DNA of 64,000 nt from Mesodorylaimus sp. YZB2_4 (lineage: Eukaryota > Nematoda > Enoplea > Dorylaimida > Dorylaimidae), in contig JASANH010001557.1 in assembly GCA_030248295.1 (NCBI GenBank), forward strand, positions 124,001 to 188,000, read 5' to 3'. Made by a program: the position numbers and the translations under genes. A model generated the notes under the pieces. That model saw only the letters and a list, made by a program, of their open reading frames with translations. It was not told the DNA's origin and searched no databases. Within the stretch, counting starts at the first letter, position 1, and each line of letters begins with the position of its first letter. Positions 34,125 through 44,342 of the stretch are shown here, one piece after another.

Positions 34125-35040
34125 TCACCAATGTAACATTTTGTAGTGATTTACACGTCCAGCCTGAGATGCGAAAATGTAAGCAGGACATATCAAACAC
34201 TCCCGCTCATCACAAGACAGATTAGAATACCTTCTCATACGGACATCTGTCACCTCAGACACTGTGCAACCAGAACGCAAAATGTCCAGGAATGTCAAAT
34301 AATGCTCTGGTTGAGCTGGATCAGGAATGGGCGAGGGGAAGTTGGGGTATTTTTCCAAAAAGTCCAGTGCGGATGTGGCGCGAATGGGATTGCTAGTGCA
34401 GTGCGAACACTGTTCTAATGAGCTTTTCTTGATTATAAGAAAATCAATACGACGGTCGATGTGGTCCATTGCCCATCTCAGCTCGGAGAGCGCTTTCTCA
34501 TCCTGACGCACAGCAGATGGGGATTTGAACAGCTGTTTCAGATTTCCATTATCGGAGAAAGGGTCATTGGGCTCACTGTATCCTTGATATTCACAATTCA
34601 CTTCATGGCCACCATAAGTTACGTTGTTCCAAATTGTTCTTAGAATAGAATTGGCATTGTCATACACCAACCTGGCTTTCTCTTGGCGAGCCATCTACGA
34701 AATTTTCCGCAGTTGGTTGGGTGCTACAGTATCCCCCTCCGCACGACCTGGAAGCGTGAGTCCAGTGATGGCCATTGTCAGAGGGCTCCAAGCATGTTCG
34801 ATGGGATTGAATGCAGAATATTTTGGGCAGAAGGAGGCAACAAATATGGCATCGAAGCTAAAGTGACGGAAGAGTCGAACCAGATATAGGATATTAACGA
34901 TACCTATGCTTTAGTCCGGCCCATTATCCCGAAGCAGAACCAAGATGGATTTATTTTTTGATTTAAGATAGCTTGGCAAAATTTTAATTAGATCGTTGAC
35001 ATGGTGTTCTATGGTACTCACATGGCACAAAGGTCGATTA
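34125..35040 (-). pseudogene. DDE-type transposase remnant with C-terminal C2H2-like finger
   Basis: The minus-strand reading near 34930 has VLLRDNGPD and, about 45 residues on, SAFNPIEHAWSPL, the D...E spacing and NPxE motif of DDE/RNase H-fold transposases. A TAA follows DNGPD and a TAG precedes MARQEKARLVYDNAN at 34694. The remaining 189 residues are open to 34125. They end in a Cys/His cluster (CLICPAYIF...H....H) resembling a C2H2 finger. The N-terminal catalytic Asp region is missing. I cannot assign the superfamily. Confidence 0.65.
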
Positions 35041-35044
35041 ACAA

Positions 35045-35425
35045 GGTGAAGTGGTCGGGAGGGTGAGGCTTAGGGCGACCGTGAAGATTGACGGAGATCA
35101 AACTGTGGTCGGATGTGGCAATAGGAGGCAACACGGTTGTCAAAATGTGCCTTCTTCAATCGCCAATGATTACCAGATCAAGTAGCGAGCCTCCTTTCCA
35201 CGTAGAGCCCTCGACCGATTGCATCCCGCCAGTAGCAGACAACATTTGTAGAAGACGTCGTCGCGCGGGAGAATCAGTTCGGAAATCAACATTCAAGTCG
35301 CCCATAATGACCAAGGGTCGAAGGTTCCGGCCAAAAGCACGAAAGAGGTACTCACTCAAAGAGTCAATTGCTGCAGGTGAAGTTTTTGGGATGTCCACCA
35401 CAACGCCAATGACTGGTCATGACTG
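35045..35425 (-). pseudogene. LINE endonuclease C-terminal fragment
   Basis: The minus-strand frame starts near 35401 and reads SLSEYLFRAFGRNLRPLVIM, GDLNVDFR and LLDLVIIGD, then after a stop SDHSLISVNLHGRPK. GDxN and SDH are the catalytic blocks of the exonuclease-endonuclease-phosphatase fold of LINEs. It is bounded by the transposase remnant on one side and by the 2.19-kb repeat on the other. Confidence 0.85.
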
Positions 35426-36806
35426 ACTGGCATTGGTCAACGCCATCACCGCAAATTCCATCCAGTCACCATGTTCTTCCTCGACCAACTCTACTTTTTC
35501 TCCGGGTTTTTTCCACTTGCCCCAGTCTTTGCTTTCGTGATCTTTAAGTCATTCTCTTTGTCTCCAACTTTCGGTGCCTTTTTCCAGAATAAATACTTTT
35601 CGGTCGAGGTGTATCCGCTCCATCCGCTGTAAAGGCGCAGTTGTACAGATTCGATGAGGGTGACTCCGACGTAAAGAATGGATAGAAAGCGTTCGATATC
35701 TCGATGCTAGTTTCCATCGGCTTTTAGCGTATCGGGGAGATCACTCGATTTTGACTGATCACGGATGCGACAGATTCCAAAGGAGAAAACTGCTCATCAT
35801 CTTTCTCCTTTCCAGTTCGTTTGTGGTCATCTGAGTGACTGATGAATTTCCTCTCATTGGTAATAGCGTACCCCCTGACCCAGTCACTTTTGAGGCACAA
35901 TGGTTAAGCATAGGTAGTGTAAAGTAGCACTACCATCATGTGTGTAACTACCTACAATAATCTGGAGCAGTTACAGTAATCCTAAAATCGTCAGAGGACA
36001 GAGACTTGCTTTATGAATTTTTTAAATCGACAAAGGACTGACGAGTTGATTTTTTTTTACAAACTTATAATGTCACATGGTTTAATAAGTTTGAAAATAT
36101 TTCTTGTTGTTTGTTTTTGTTGGAGGTGTGCATGAAAACTATTGTTATTGTTTTTGCATAACAATAATGAGATTGGAATGACGACCTGTTTTTGTGAATT
36201 TTCGTTGTAAATGTTTTGGTATCTTCTGCTGATTTTTTAAAAAATTTTATATTTGTTCAAAGAGTTTTTTATTTTTCGTGCTGCTTAGATGTTTTTACCA
36301 ATCCTACGACATCCTGTTTATTTAGTTCTGTCATTGTGCCGAAAATGAGGATGGGTCATACTGAGTTTAAGGTTTAAAATTACCGGACTCCAGAGCGCAA
36401 CGTGGTGAATAAAGGCATGTACAGGGACAGAGAGTGCACTGAACTGAGTGTAAAGTTACCATAACCAACACAAAGACTAGTTGCTGCTAAATAATGTAAA
36501 CTACAGTAAGCTATTCACGGCACACTGGTGTGTAATCAACTCAAATATCGACGGATGGTGTGCTGTATTCAGTGTAAAGTTACATATTCACAAAGCCTGG
36601 TGCTCATTTTGATTATGTGAAGTATAGTAAGACATATGACGTGTAAAGGAGCGATGTACTTACAGTAAGCTAGTCTTGCAGTAAATTGCTGATGGATACC
36701 AGTCCACCTACTGCTGTCTGTCACAACCTAGTATGGATAGTGTGAATTCAATGATGAATAACAAGTTCAACAAGATGAAATAACAAGTTCAATGACAAGT
36801 GTAAGT

Positions 36807-36829
36807 TTACGTCACGTGACTTTTATAAA
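36807..36829 (+). promoter_or_regulatory. CRE/E-box/TATA promoter-like block
   Basis: TTACGTCACGTGAC overlaps an ATF/CREB-like site with a CACGTG E-box and is followed directly by TTTATAAA. The block is kept in all three copies of the repeat (also 45483-45505 and, inverted, near 27170-27192). It lies about 200-480 bp upstream of the small reading frames. Confidence 0.5.
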
Positions 36830-37025
36830 CCAACAAAAGGGGGCAAGCACTAAAACAATCCTGGTTTTGAGGAGGTGTTATATAAAATTTTTGCGTCTCA
36901 TCCCCTCATTAATACTCACGCGCATTGAATTTTGTCAGCTTTGATGAACACCGCCCTTATACTCACATTCTCACTTCATTCGAGGCTGAAAAGTGCAATG
37001 TAGACTTGGAAAATCCAGGTTTTCC

Positions 37026-37253
37026 ATGGTTTCAACGTTAGTGTCAAGGCAGATCAGCCACGCGCAAGAAGTAACTGAACTGTGGATCGATCAAAGGCTG
37101 GTCAAACTTAGAAAAGTCTTTAACAAAAGTCCAAGAAACGTGAAAGCCAGAAAAAAAAGAAGATCCAGTCTAAAAAGAGGAAATGAGTCGGTTAGACACA
37201 ACGGTGGACCTGGACGTTTTCTCAGAACCGCTAGAAGAACTCAGTATCGCTGA
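37026..37253 (+). CDS. Small basic reading frame in the 2.19-kb repeat
   Basis: The frame begins MVSTLVSRQISHAQEVTELW and ends in a strongly basic tail (KARKKRRSSLKRGN). In copy 2 the loss of one A in 'aacaaaag' breaks the frame before the basic tail, so at least one copy is defective or the frame is fortuitous. No family recognised. Confidence 0.25.
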   Translation: MVSTLVSRQISHAQEVTELWIDQRLVKLRKVFNKSPRNVKARKKRRSSLKRGNESVRHNGGPGRFLRTARRTQYR

Positions 37254-37299
37254 AAGTAGACTCAAGAACATTTCCGTTAGCTTACCTTTCCTTACCTAA
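37183..37299 (+). CDS. Small acidic 38-residue reading frame in the repeat
   Basis: It reads MSRLDTTVDLDVFSEPLEEL and ends at TAA 37297-37299, two bases before the next ATG. It is identical in copy 2. It is too short to classify. Confidence 0.2.
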   Translation: MSRLDTTVDLDVFSEPLEELSIAESRLKNISVSLPFLT

Positions 37300-37301
37300 C
37301 G

Positions 37302-37514
37302 ATGACGTCAACTCGGCCTTGGAATTTCGCATACAGTGTTCCCACGTGGTTCACTGATCCGTCGCCCACCCTTCTGGAATTGCACCTGAAAATTCAATAC
37401 GCGGCCGACAAAAAGCCTGCAAAAGGTATTCCCAAAACGAAAAAGATTGGTCTGGTTATGAATGTGTTGATGTCCATGTTCTCTGGTGTCAATTTATTGT
37501 TCAATAACGATTAG
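37302..37514 (+). CDS. 70-residue reading frame conserved in both repeat copies
   Basis: It starts MTSTRPWNFAYSVPTWFTDP and ends in NLLFNND; copy 2 (45978-46190) differs by one residue. It is a mixed hydrophobic/basic protein with no domain I can name. It follows the preceding frame with a 2-nt gap, a layout more like compact viral or mobile-element genes than host genes. Confidence 0.35.
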   Translation: MTSTRPWNFAYSVPTWFTDPSPTLLELHLKIQYAADKKPAKGIPKTKKIGLVMNVLMSMFSGVNLLFNND

Positions 37515-37539
37515 GGTACTCCAAAGCAGCAACTGCTTG

Positions 37540-39240
37540 CCATGAAGCGCTTACTGGGACGTGCTGGCTGGCTGCCCCTACGATCAGCGAAAATCCTGGT
37601 TGAGCACCAGTGGATGGTACGACGGCGGCTTGGATGGACTTTCGCCAGAATCGTTGGACGCATTCAAACCTTATTTTTATAGTGGTATAGGCCATCTGAT
37701 CGGACCAGCACAGTTGGATTTCTTCAAAATGCGCAAATATATCATTCTTCAGCACTAGTTTGTTTATTCTGTTGACTTTGGTTGGATGCCACAGATAATT
37801 GTCAATCATTCTTTTTGTGAATTTTTGTAAATCAGTTCCGGGTGCAATTACTGATCCAAGATACCACACCTTTGGAAGAAAATATGTATTTGCTACATGA
37901 ATCCTGCCAAACACGAGCGAGTGTTCGACTCGCGAGCCGGTAAATCGTTTCGTGTAAAATGTGTCCCTTCGCCCTCTAGTGCGCATAAGCGTTTGGTGAT
38001 GTGGTGAAACATGAAACAGGGAAACTTCCGAATGTGCTATCCTAGTGCCTAATGAGGCGATGTGCTCCCGTACCCCAGTCCAATTATTCACTGCTTCCAT
38101 TCCCTCTTTTCTAATGAAAAATCTGCAGAGACTTTTACCTTGTCTACAACAAAGGGCCTCAGTTCAGGTCCTACGCTGTCGGGCTCATTCTTTTCTAGGC
38201 ACAGAATCTTTGTCATGGCTGTTTTCAATTTTGCCCCGCTGGCTCTTTTATGGTGCTCATAGATGTGCATGATACGACCCACTGATTGTTTATCAGACAC
38301 CAAGAAATTCGTATCATCCGCATAGTTACTTATCTTTTGCTCTTGCCCTAAAATGTCCAGTCCTTTGACCGCTTTGTCCCCCCTGATGTAGTTGGCCACT
38401 GTTTCTGACACTAGTACGTATAGCAGTGCGCACAGTGGGCAGCCCTTCCTGACCCCTATACTTGGATGGAAGCTAGTGGATATGTATCCGTTCACCTAAA
38501 CCAAAGAAGCAACTAGGCCACTCTTGTAAATTATTCCTACATATATCTGGAACCCCTCGCCCAATCTGAACCATTCTAGCACACGTTGCATATTTTCCCA
38601 CTCGATGATGTCGAAGGCCGACATGTGATCGACAGACAACAGCATGGCCCCCATTTCCTTCTCATTGTCATACTCAACTGCGTTGTACAAAGTGAGCACT
38701 CCGTCCCTTATGTCCCTTGCTGGCACTGAGCACGTTTAGTCGGGGTGCACAAGCTTGCCCATTGTGTTCCTAAGCCTTATCACTAAGACCTTAGCTAGGA
38801 TTTTGTAGTCCACATTGAGCATGGTCAGCGGCCTCCAATTGGACCTGAGCTTTTTATCACCTCCTCCTTTGTGCAACTGGGATATTATTCCAAAGTACGA
38901 GCTTCCTGGCAACTCACCTAGACGGAAGCTAGCTGCAAAAACTTAGGTCAATATGACATTTAGCTCAGCCATGAACGTCAAATAGAATTCTATTGACAGC
39001 CCGTCACTGCCTGGCGATTTCTTTTTGCTGGAGGAGAGTACCGCTTTTTCCACCACATCTTCACTTATCTCTCCCTCCAGTGCAGCCCTGTCTACCTCGT
39101 CGGCTGTCCCGAAGGGAGGTTGATCTAAAAACATTCTTGCCGCATTTTCATTGATCGTCCCTGCACTTGTAAATAACGATGCGTACTGTCTTCTCGTACT
39201 GTCAATGGTCGTGATCAATCCAGTGTTCAACCCAGACCCG
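37540..39240 (-). pseudogene. Tx1/L1-like LINE reverse transcriptase remnant
   Basis: The minus-strand reading from 39240 gives KKKSPGSDGLSIEFYLTF, an RT entry motif. Then, with stops and frame changes, it gives VDHMSAFDIIEWENMQRVL, GVRKGCPLCALLYVLVS and the catalytic SNYADDTNFLVSD. A long C-terminal region follows (VFGRIHVANTYFLPKVWYLG). FxYADD plus the IEFY entry motif points to the L1/Tx1 side of LINEs. It is inactive (stops near 38496 and 38735). The 3' end overlaps the right edge of the 2.19-kb repeat. Confidence 0.88.
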
Positions 39241-39506
39241 CCTGATCATGACAGAAGTGAATGTAGTACACTTGATTTGTTTTATCTTACTCACAGCAAT
39301 TCTAGTTCAACTAACTGAAAATGAGCGAGGAGAAGAAGGGGAAGACAGAGGGCATAACTTAAGTCGTAGCGGCCGTATAAGAAAATTGCCTGGTCGTTAC
39401 ACGCCTTGATTTTGTTTATGTTTTCTCTTTTGTGTACTTTCTTGGCATTTGAGGAAAGACAACAACTTTTTAAACTAGTCTTGTTATATTTCCATCAAAC
39501 ACGACA

Positions 39507-40945
39507 TTACAGCAACAATGGCTCAGTACTACCATCAGGCAAGCAAATGCGTTTCACATACAAACTAGTCAACCCTTGTTTGAACTGCACATACGTATAT
39601 ACATTGTTTTTCACAGAGCGAATACCAACGTTCACTGCCTCACATAATGCGTCAGGTTCATCAAACAACACTTTATGGAAATTCTCAAAATTCATGATTT
39701 CCTTGTTTCTGGCCTGCACTCCTTCGATCTTGACACTTCCGTCACACACATAGCACTTGGAACATAATCCAATAAAACGATCAGCCGTCTTTTTCACTTT
39801 GAATAAACCTGGCGCCCTCTCCTGCGACTCATCCTCTACAAACCACAAATGCTTGACACTGTCATACTCAGCTCTTAACCCCGACCTAATCAACTCATCA
39901 AGCGACTAAGCGGCCGAAGCTATGTAAATAGAATCAGTGTCAGATTCCAAAAACATGAAATCAGACTTGTCCACTTTTTTCAACAAGACGTCATAAATAA
40001 AAGCCAGCACTTTCAACTTGGCATAGGCATACACAACCGACTACGAACACGGAATTGGAACAGTTTCGTATGATGGCCAATCTCCTGAAATTGTTGATCG
40101 ATAATTCAATCACCATGGGCAAATTGAATTTGATGGCTTTTTTCTTCATAGAAACTGCAAAACAGTTATTGCTCACTTCATCTGTCCTGTGGTGGTAGGG
40201 ATCGTTATAGACAGTACTCATATCTTAGCAATCCACAAACTCAACATCCACATGCCTTTTCAAATTGGTTATGGTCTTGCCATAGCTGCTGTTGCCTAGA
40301 AGTTTGTAGACATCGGCCATTGTTCCCATTGCGGCTTCACTGTATTCATATCACCTTAAATTCTCTTCTCTTTCACTTTTTGACCAAACCACTTGAAGGC
40401 GTTCCCCCGATCGTACTGCACGACTTCATTATTTTCTTTATCTCCACGCCATGCAGTTGATAGAATTTGAGCAGTAAAGTCATCAGCTATATGCCTTTTC
40501 CAAAATAGCTTTCGATCAGGCAGTCCCTGGGCTTCTTAAGTGCACTCTTCTCCTCGGCCAATTTTTTCATGAATAGACCTAAATCGTCCAGCCCCACATC
40601 GACATGCTTGATGATTGGAGGGAAGTCTTCGTACACTTCTTCCTTGTTGTCTCTAGTGTAGAGATCGACTTCGGCGAAACCAAACACTTTCTCCTCCATG
40701 ATGCCGGCAAACATGGCTTCGTCAGAGACTTGCTCCCTAGTGGGAAACGACTTGATTTAGTGCTGTTGCGGGTACTGGTTGTACTTGACGGACAAATCGA
40801 TAAATTTTTCGGAGACTGGATTCACTGGTTTCGCTTGTTGAATGGCTTCAGCGACATTCTTGACGGCTGACCATTGACATTCCCAAAACACGTCTAATTC
40901 AAATCCCAATTCCGTGAATTCCTCATACTTGGCTGCATCTTGCTG
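39507..40945 (-). pseudogene. Protein-primed family B DNA polymerase remnant (Polinton type)
   Basis: On the minus strand successive frames read GFELDVFWECQWSAVKNV, DYDRGNAFKW-like text, then YKLLGNSSYGKTITNL (the NSxYGK motif). KKKAIKFNLPMVIELSI follows, then FMFLESDTDSIYIAS (the catalytic DTDS), then PGLFKVKKTADRFIGLCSKC, KIEGVQARN and KQGLTSLYVKR to the stop at 39507. Motif order matches the pPolB of Polintons/Mavericks and adintovirus-like elements. At least five frameshifts or stops are present. It lies about 15 kb from the capsid and ATPase genes, so it may belong to a different copy. Confidence 0.88.
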
Positions 40946-40971
40946 TTAAACAAATTCATTCATTCATTCAT
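40941..40971. repeat. (attc)n microsatellite
   Basis: 'aaattcattcattcattcattcag' is a short tetranucleotide run just upstream of the DNA polymerase remnant. Confidence 0.8.
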
Positions 40972-41350
40972 TCAGTCATGCATTATTCGTGATAAAACAC
41001 AGGATTGGCATCTATCCCTATATCCCGCAGCGCAGGCTATAGAGATAGATGCTTTATTTTACAAAGAGGAGAAACGAGAAATCTAAAAAAATTTAAAATT
41101 TTTTAGAAAATGGTCAAGAAAGATAACGTTTGCATGCGAACCATGGTCAGCGTGTCCCCGCTTTCATCATATTTGTAATCAGCACACTGCATTACCCTGT
41201 TTCAATGAGGTGAGCCAAATTTAAATAGTCCAAGAAACGAAATATGGGCTAACGAAAATAAGTGTTTGGCGAAGGAGACGGCAGCTGGCTGAGCACTAAC
41301 TTCGAATGGCCGAATTTTCTCAGCGCGCCATCGCAAGTTTCGTCTATCTG

Positions 41351-42058
41351 CAGTGGCGTAGCCAGGATTTGAGGTAGGGGGGGGGGGGGTGCTCACTTGA
41401 AAAAATCAGGCATGTGAATTCAGCTGTTTTTGGCTACATCAGCCTGTGCGAACGTTGGTGAGGTGCGGGGCCGGAGGCGAAAAATTTAAGTTTTATCGCT
41501 CCAAGAAACTGATTTTTCCACGACAAACCACCAGATAATATATCAAATTAATCGAAGCCTGCAAGAAGACAAACCGAATCGGCTTAAAATATCTTCAACG
41601 TCGAGGTCGATATCGCGATGAATGTTCATCAGGGCCAATCGATTAAACCGTTCGTCAGTCATAGTATTTCGAAGATACGTTTTTACGCGTCTCAACGTCG
41701 AGACCGCCCGCTCGACATCATCGGATGTAACTGGCAAAGTGACCAAGATCTTTTAAAGGAGAAAAGCTTACAGCCCACCATAACACAACCCACTAGGCCG
41801 ACAAGGCTTCTGTTTTTGGGGGAAATATATCTTTATCTTTCAAGCAAGACGGACGCCTCACCGCAGCTTACTCTACAATGCGCGAATTTCAAAATCAAGA
41901 TCGAGACATAAAACATGAATAGGGAAAAATGGGCACTACAGAGTGACTGGATATTACGATTAGGTGAAACGTCTATAGGTCACTCACCTTGACACTTTTT
42001 CTAGGTAGGGGGGTGCATTTGCACCCTCGCACCCCCCTCCCCCCTGCCTACGCGACTG
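41351..42058. mobile_element. Internally deleted DNA transposon with CAGTGGCGTAGCCAGG ends (hAT-like)
   Basis: The left end CAGTGGCGTAGCCAGG is matched at the right end by its inverse with two mismatches (reading CAGTCGCGTAGGCAGG from 42058 inwards). Each end is followed by a G-rich run. A hAT dimerisation fragment lies inside. The 8-bp flanks (tctatctg, aactagta) do not match, so the target duplication is lost or the ends are from different insertions. Confidence 0.7.
41543..41746 (-). pseudogene. hAT transposase C-terminal dimerisation domain fragment
   Basis: The minus-strand frame reads LPVTSDDVERAVSTLRRVKT, YLRNTMTDERFNRLALMNIH and RDIDLDVEDIL. This is the hATC dimerisation region, closest in feel to the ZMYM/THAP0-like hAT group. 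Only the last 67 residues remain; the catalytic part is deleted. Confidence 0.9.
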
Positions 42059-42059
42059 A

Positions 42060-44030
42060 ACTAGTAACGAGTTTGTCTATGAGGGGCAAGATTGCGGGTT
42101 TGAGTCTCTCTCCAGTCATCCAGCCTATTTTGTTTTTCCTTTTTTCTAGAATTGTTTGAGCATGTTTTATTTGCAAGGTATCGTTTTAATTCTAAAAAAA
42201 CTCGATGATTTTTTAACTAGATTTTATGGCTGTTCTTAGGCATAGGTTTTGGATTAGAAAAACCTGAGCTGACAAGAGATAACGGATGGCCGCGGAGGCG
42301 TAGGAGCTACAGTGGCTGGCTTGGCGACAGCTGGCGGTGGATCAGCGCACAACTGCCGCGGAAGGCAGCTGCTTATGCCACGCCTTGCGCGTTCTGTAAT
42401 CGCCGCAGAAGACCGTTGTGGCCGTGGGGCCATGGTTTCGGCACTGTTTTGCAACGCTCCCCCCCCCCCCAACGCGCGCGCGCGGCCCGCACAGGCAGGT
42501 ACTTTGTAGCCTGACAGTGTAAAATTTAGATTCAGATTCAATGGCGATAAATCTTAATGGGTTATCATTGCGTTATCCAGTTTGGCAGGGAAACTGTTTG
42601 TAATTAATACTATGCCATTAAAAAAAGTTCAATTGGTCTCGACCAAGACACCGTTACTGTAGTCTCCTGTTTGTGAATATCAAAAAAAGGATCGGCCGGC
42701 TAAGTATTCTGTTTCTTCGGAGGAAGGGCTCAGAGTGAATGTAGGTTTAGACCACCCTCAACACGCCCTCCCAATGGCGATTAATCCATTCGAGCCTCAG
42801 CAGGTCTGGGGAGAGGGGGTGGAAGAGCCCACCTAGGCCGCGTCATGTTCGGCAAAGGTAGCTAGTCTTTTCGAGACCAAGGCACGAAATGTCCTTCCGA
42901 AAATATGTTCTGAAAACCATGACCCACACATAAGCGAAAGGAAATGTCTAGTTTGTTGTGGTCCGTCAGCTTGGACAGTTGAGCGGCAGAACTCAAATCC
43001 AATAGCGCCTGCGCTGTGCGAGATCAGTTCCCAGCAGCGCAATGCCCTTGCGAAAATTTGCGGAGATGTCTTCTTGGATCGGTAAAGTGCACGGCTAACA
43101 GAAAAACAACAGCAGGAAACGTTGGGGGCCAAGTAGAAGAGGGCCTCAGTTTTGGGACAAACGTTTTCGAACGAATAGTCCGCGGCGACAGATGGCATTT
43201 TCAGCTAAATCTCTTTATTACATTTCACCGAATTATGTGCCCAAAAAATTGAAAGTTTTTCGCGCTCCGGCTCACGTGAAAGGCGCATTTGCGTATTTCC
43301 ACTCCCTACACGAGGTTTTTCACTCGCCGTGAAAAACATGGGGGTTGCGTGCGTATATATCGATCGACTGTAAAGCGCTCTTGGCAATACGTGGTCGTTG
43401 CGTGTGCACGCGCACCTATGCTAACTGAAATCGAATGCATAATCAGAGTCCAAAAAAATGGAAGGAGTAGATTTTTTTTTGCCAAAGTCGTATGACTGCG
43501 AGATCGAACACTGTAAGAAAGATGGAGTAGTTAGGGATAGGCATTAGCACCTAAGACCACGTGGTTAATAGAGCGCGCCCTTAAGCACAGGGACTGCCCT
43601 GATGGGCCTGAGGGGATCCCAGACCCTAACTTTGCTTCCCCAACGAGCCCGACAATGATTCCTAGTGGGAAGCCGACTGTGACTTACCGCATCCAGGACC
43701 CGACCCTGACTTTGTCGCATTTAGCACCCGACCCTCTAACTTTGTAAGCACCAGTTCTTATTGGACGAATAACTTCTCCTTCACTCGATCCCTAACAGAG
43801 CGAGCTACGAAAAAGGCTGGTCGAAAACCCGCTAATAAGAAGAAAGCTAAGATCAGTGAACATAAGGCTTCAACAAGAAAATATTAAACAGTATGGGCGA
43901 ACCCCCAGAAAAGCTCGCCAGATGTTTCCTGAGCCCGTTCAAGGGCGGCACCCCACCCCTCGTCGATAGAACAGAGCAGAACAGAGAAACGACCGACCGA
44001 CCGACCGCTTCCATCTGCACAAATCTGTCA
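42060..44030. other. No recognisable gene; low-complexity runs
   Basis: Contains a C tract with a (CG)n run near 42459-42483 and a (accg)n run near 43991-44006. Reading frames here are short and biased. No family was recognised. Confidence 0.4.
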
Positions 44031-44032
44031 AC

Positions 44033-44342
44033 AATTGAGGATTTCTGATGCCGTTTTGAAAAGCGTCTTTCTCAATTCCACGTTGTGTTCAAATTTCTTT
44101 TCATTCGCCTTGGTCAACGCCATCACCGCAAATTCCATCCAGTCACCATGTTCTTCCTCGACCCACTCTACTTTTCCTCCGGGTTTTTTCCACTTGCCCC
44201 AGTCTTTGCTTTCGTGATCTTTAACTCATTCTCTTTGTCTCCAACTTTCGGTGCCTCTTTCCAGAATAAATACTTTTCGGTCGAGGTGTATCCGCTCCAT
44301 CCGCTGTTAAGGCGCAGTTGTACAGATTCGATGAGGGTGACT
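44033..44342 (-). pseudogene. Unrecognised protein fragment at the left end of repeat copy 2
   Basis: The minus-strand text reads VTLIESVQLRLNSGWSGYTS and TEKYLFWKEAPKVGDKEN. After a frame change it reads DWGKWKKPGGKVEWVEEEHG and MEFAVMALTKANEKKFEHNV, ending at a stop near 44033. Copy 1 has the same text truncated at 35428. The two blocks may be exons or a frameshifted frame. The strongly protein-like composition suggests a real C-terminus, but I do not know the family. Confidence 0.45.

Larger units (their letters stand above)
35428..37618 (+). repeat. 2.19-kb dispersed repeat, copy 1
   Basis: Nearly identical (over 95% by eye) to 44108-46297 in the same orientation. Its outer ends fall abruptly inside other elements: LINE endonuclease on the left, LINE RT tail on the right. 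It contains degenerate 115-bp tandem units ('gtgtaaagttac...ctacagtaag', 36430-36680), a promoter-like block and three small packed reading frames (37026-37514). The left 90 bp encode part of a minus-strand protein better preserved in copy 2. No terminal repeats or transposase were recognised. Confidence 0.9.

Noticed and set aside
42254-42541. Frames in the GC-rich patch
   Set aside because: Low-complexity Ala/Pro/Arg translation across C and CG runs on both strands.
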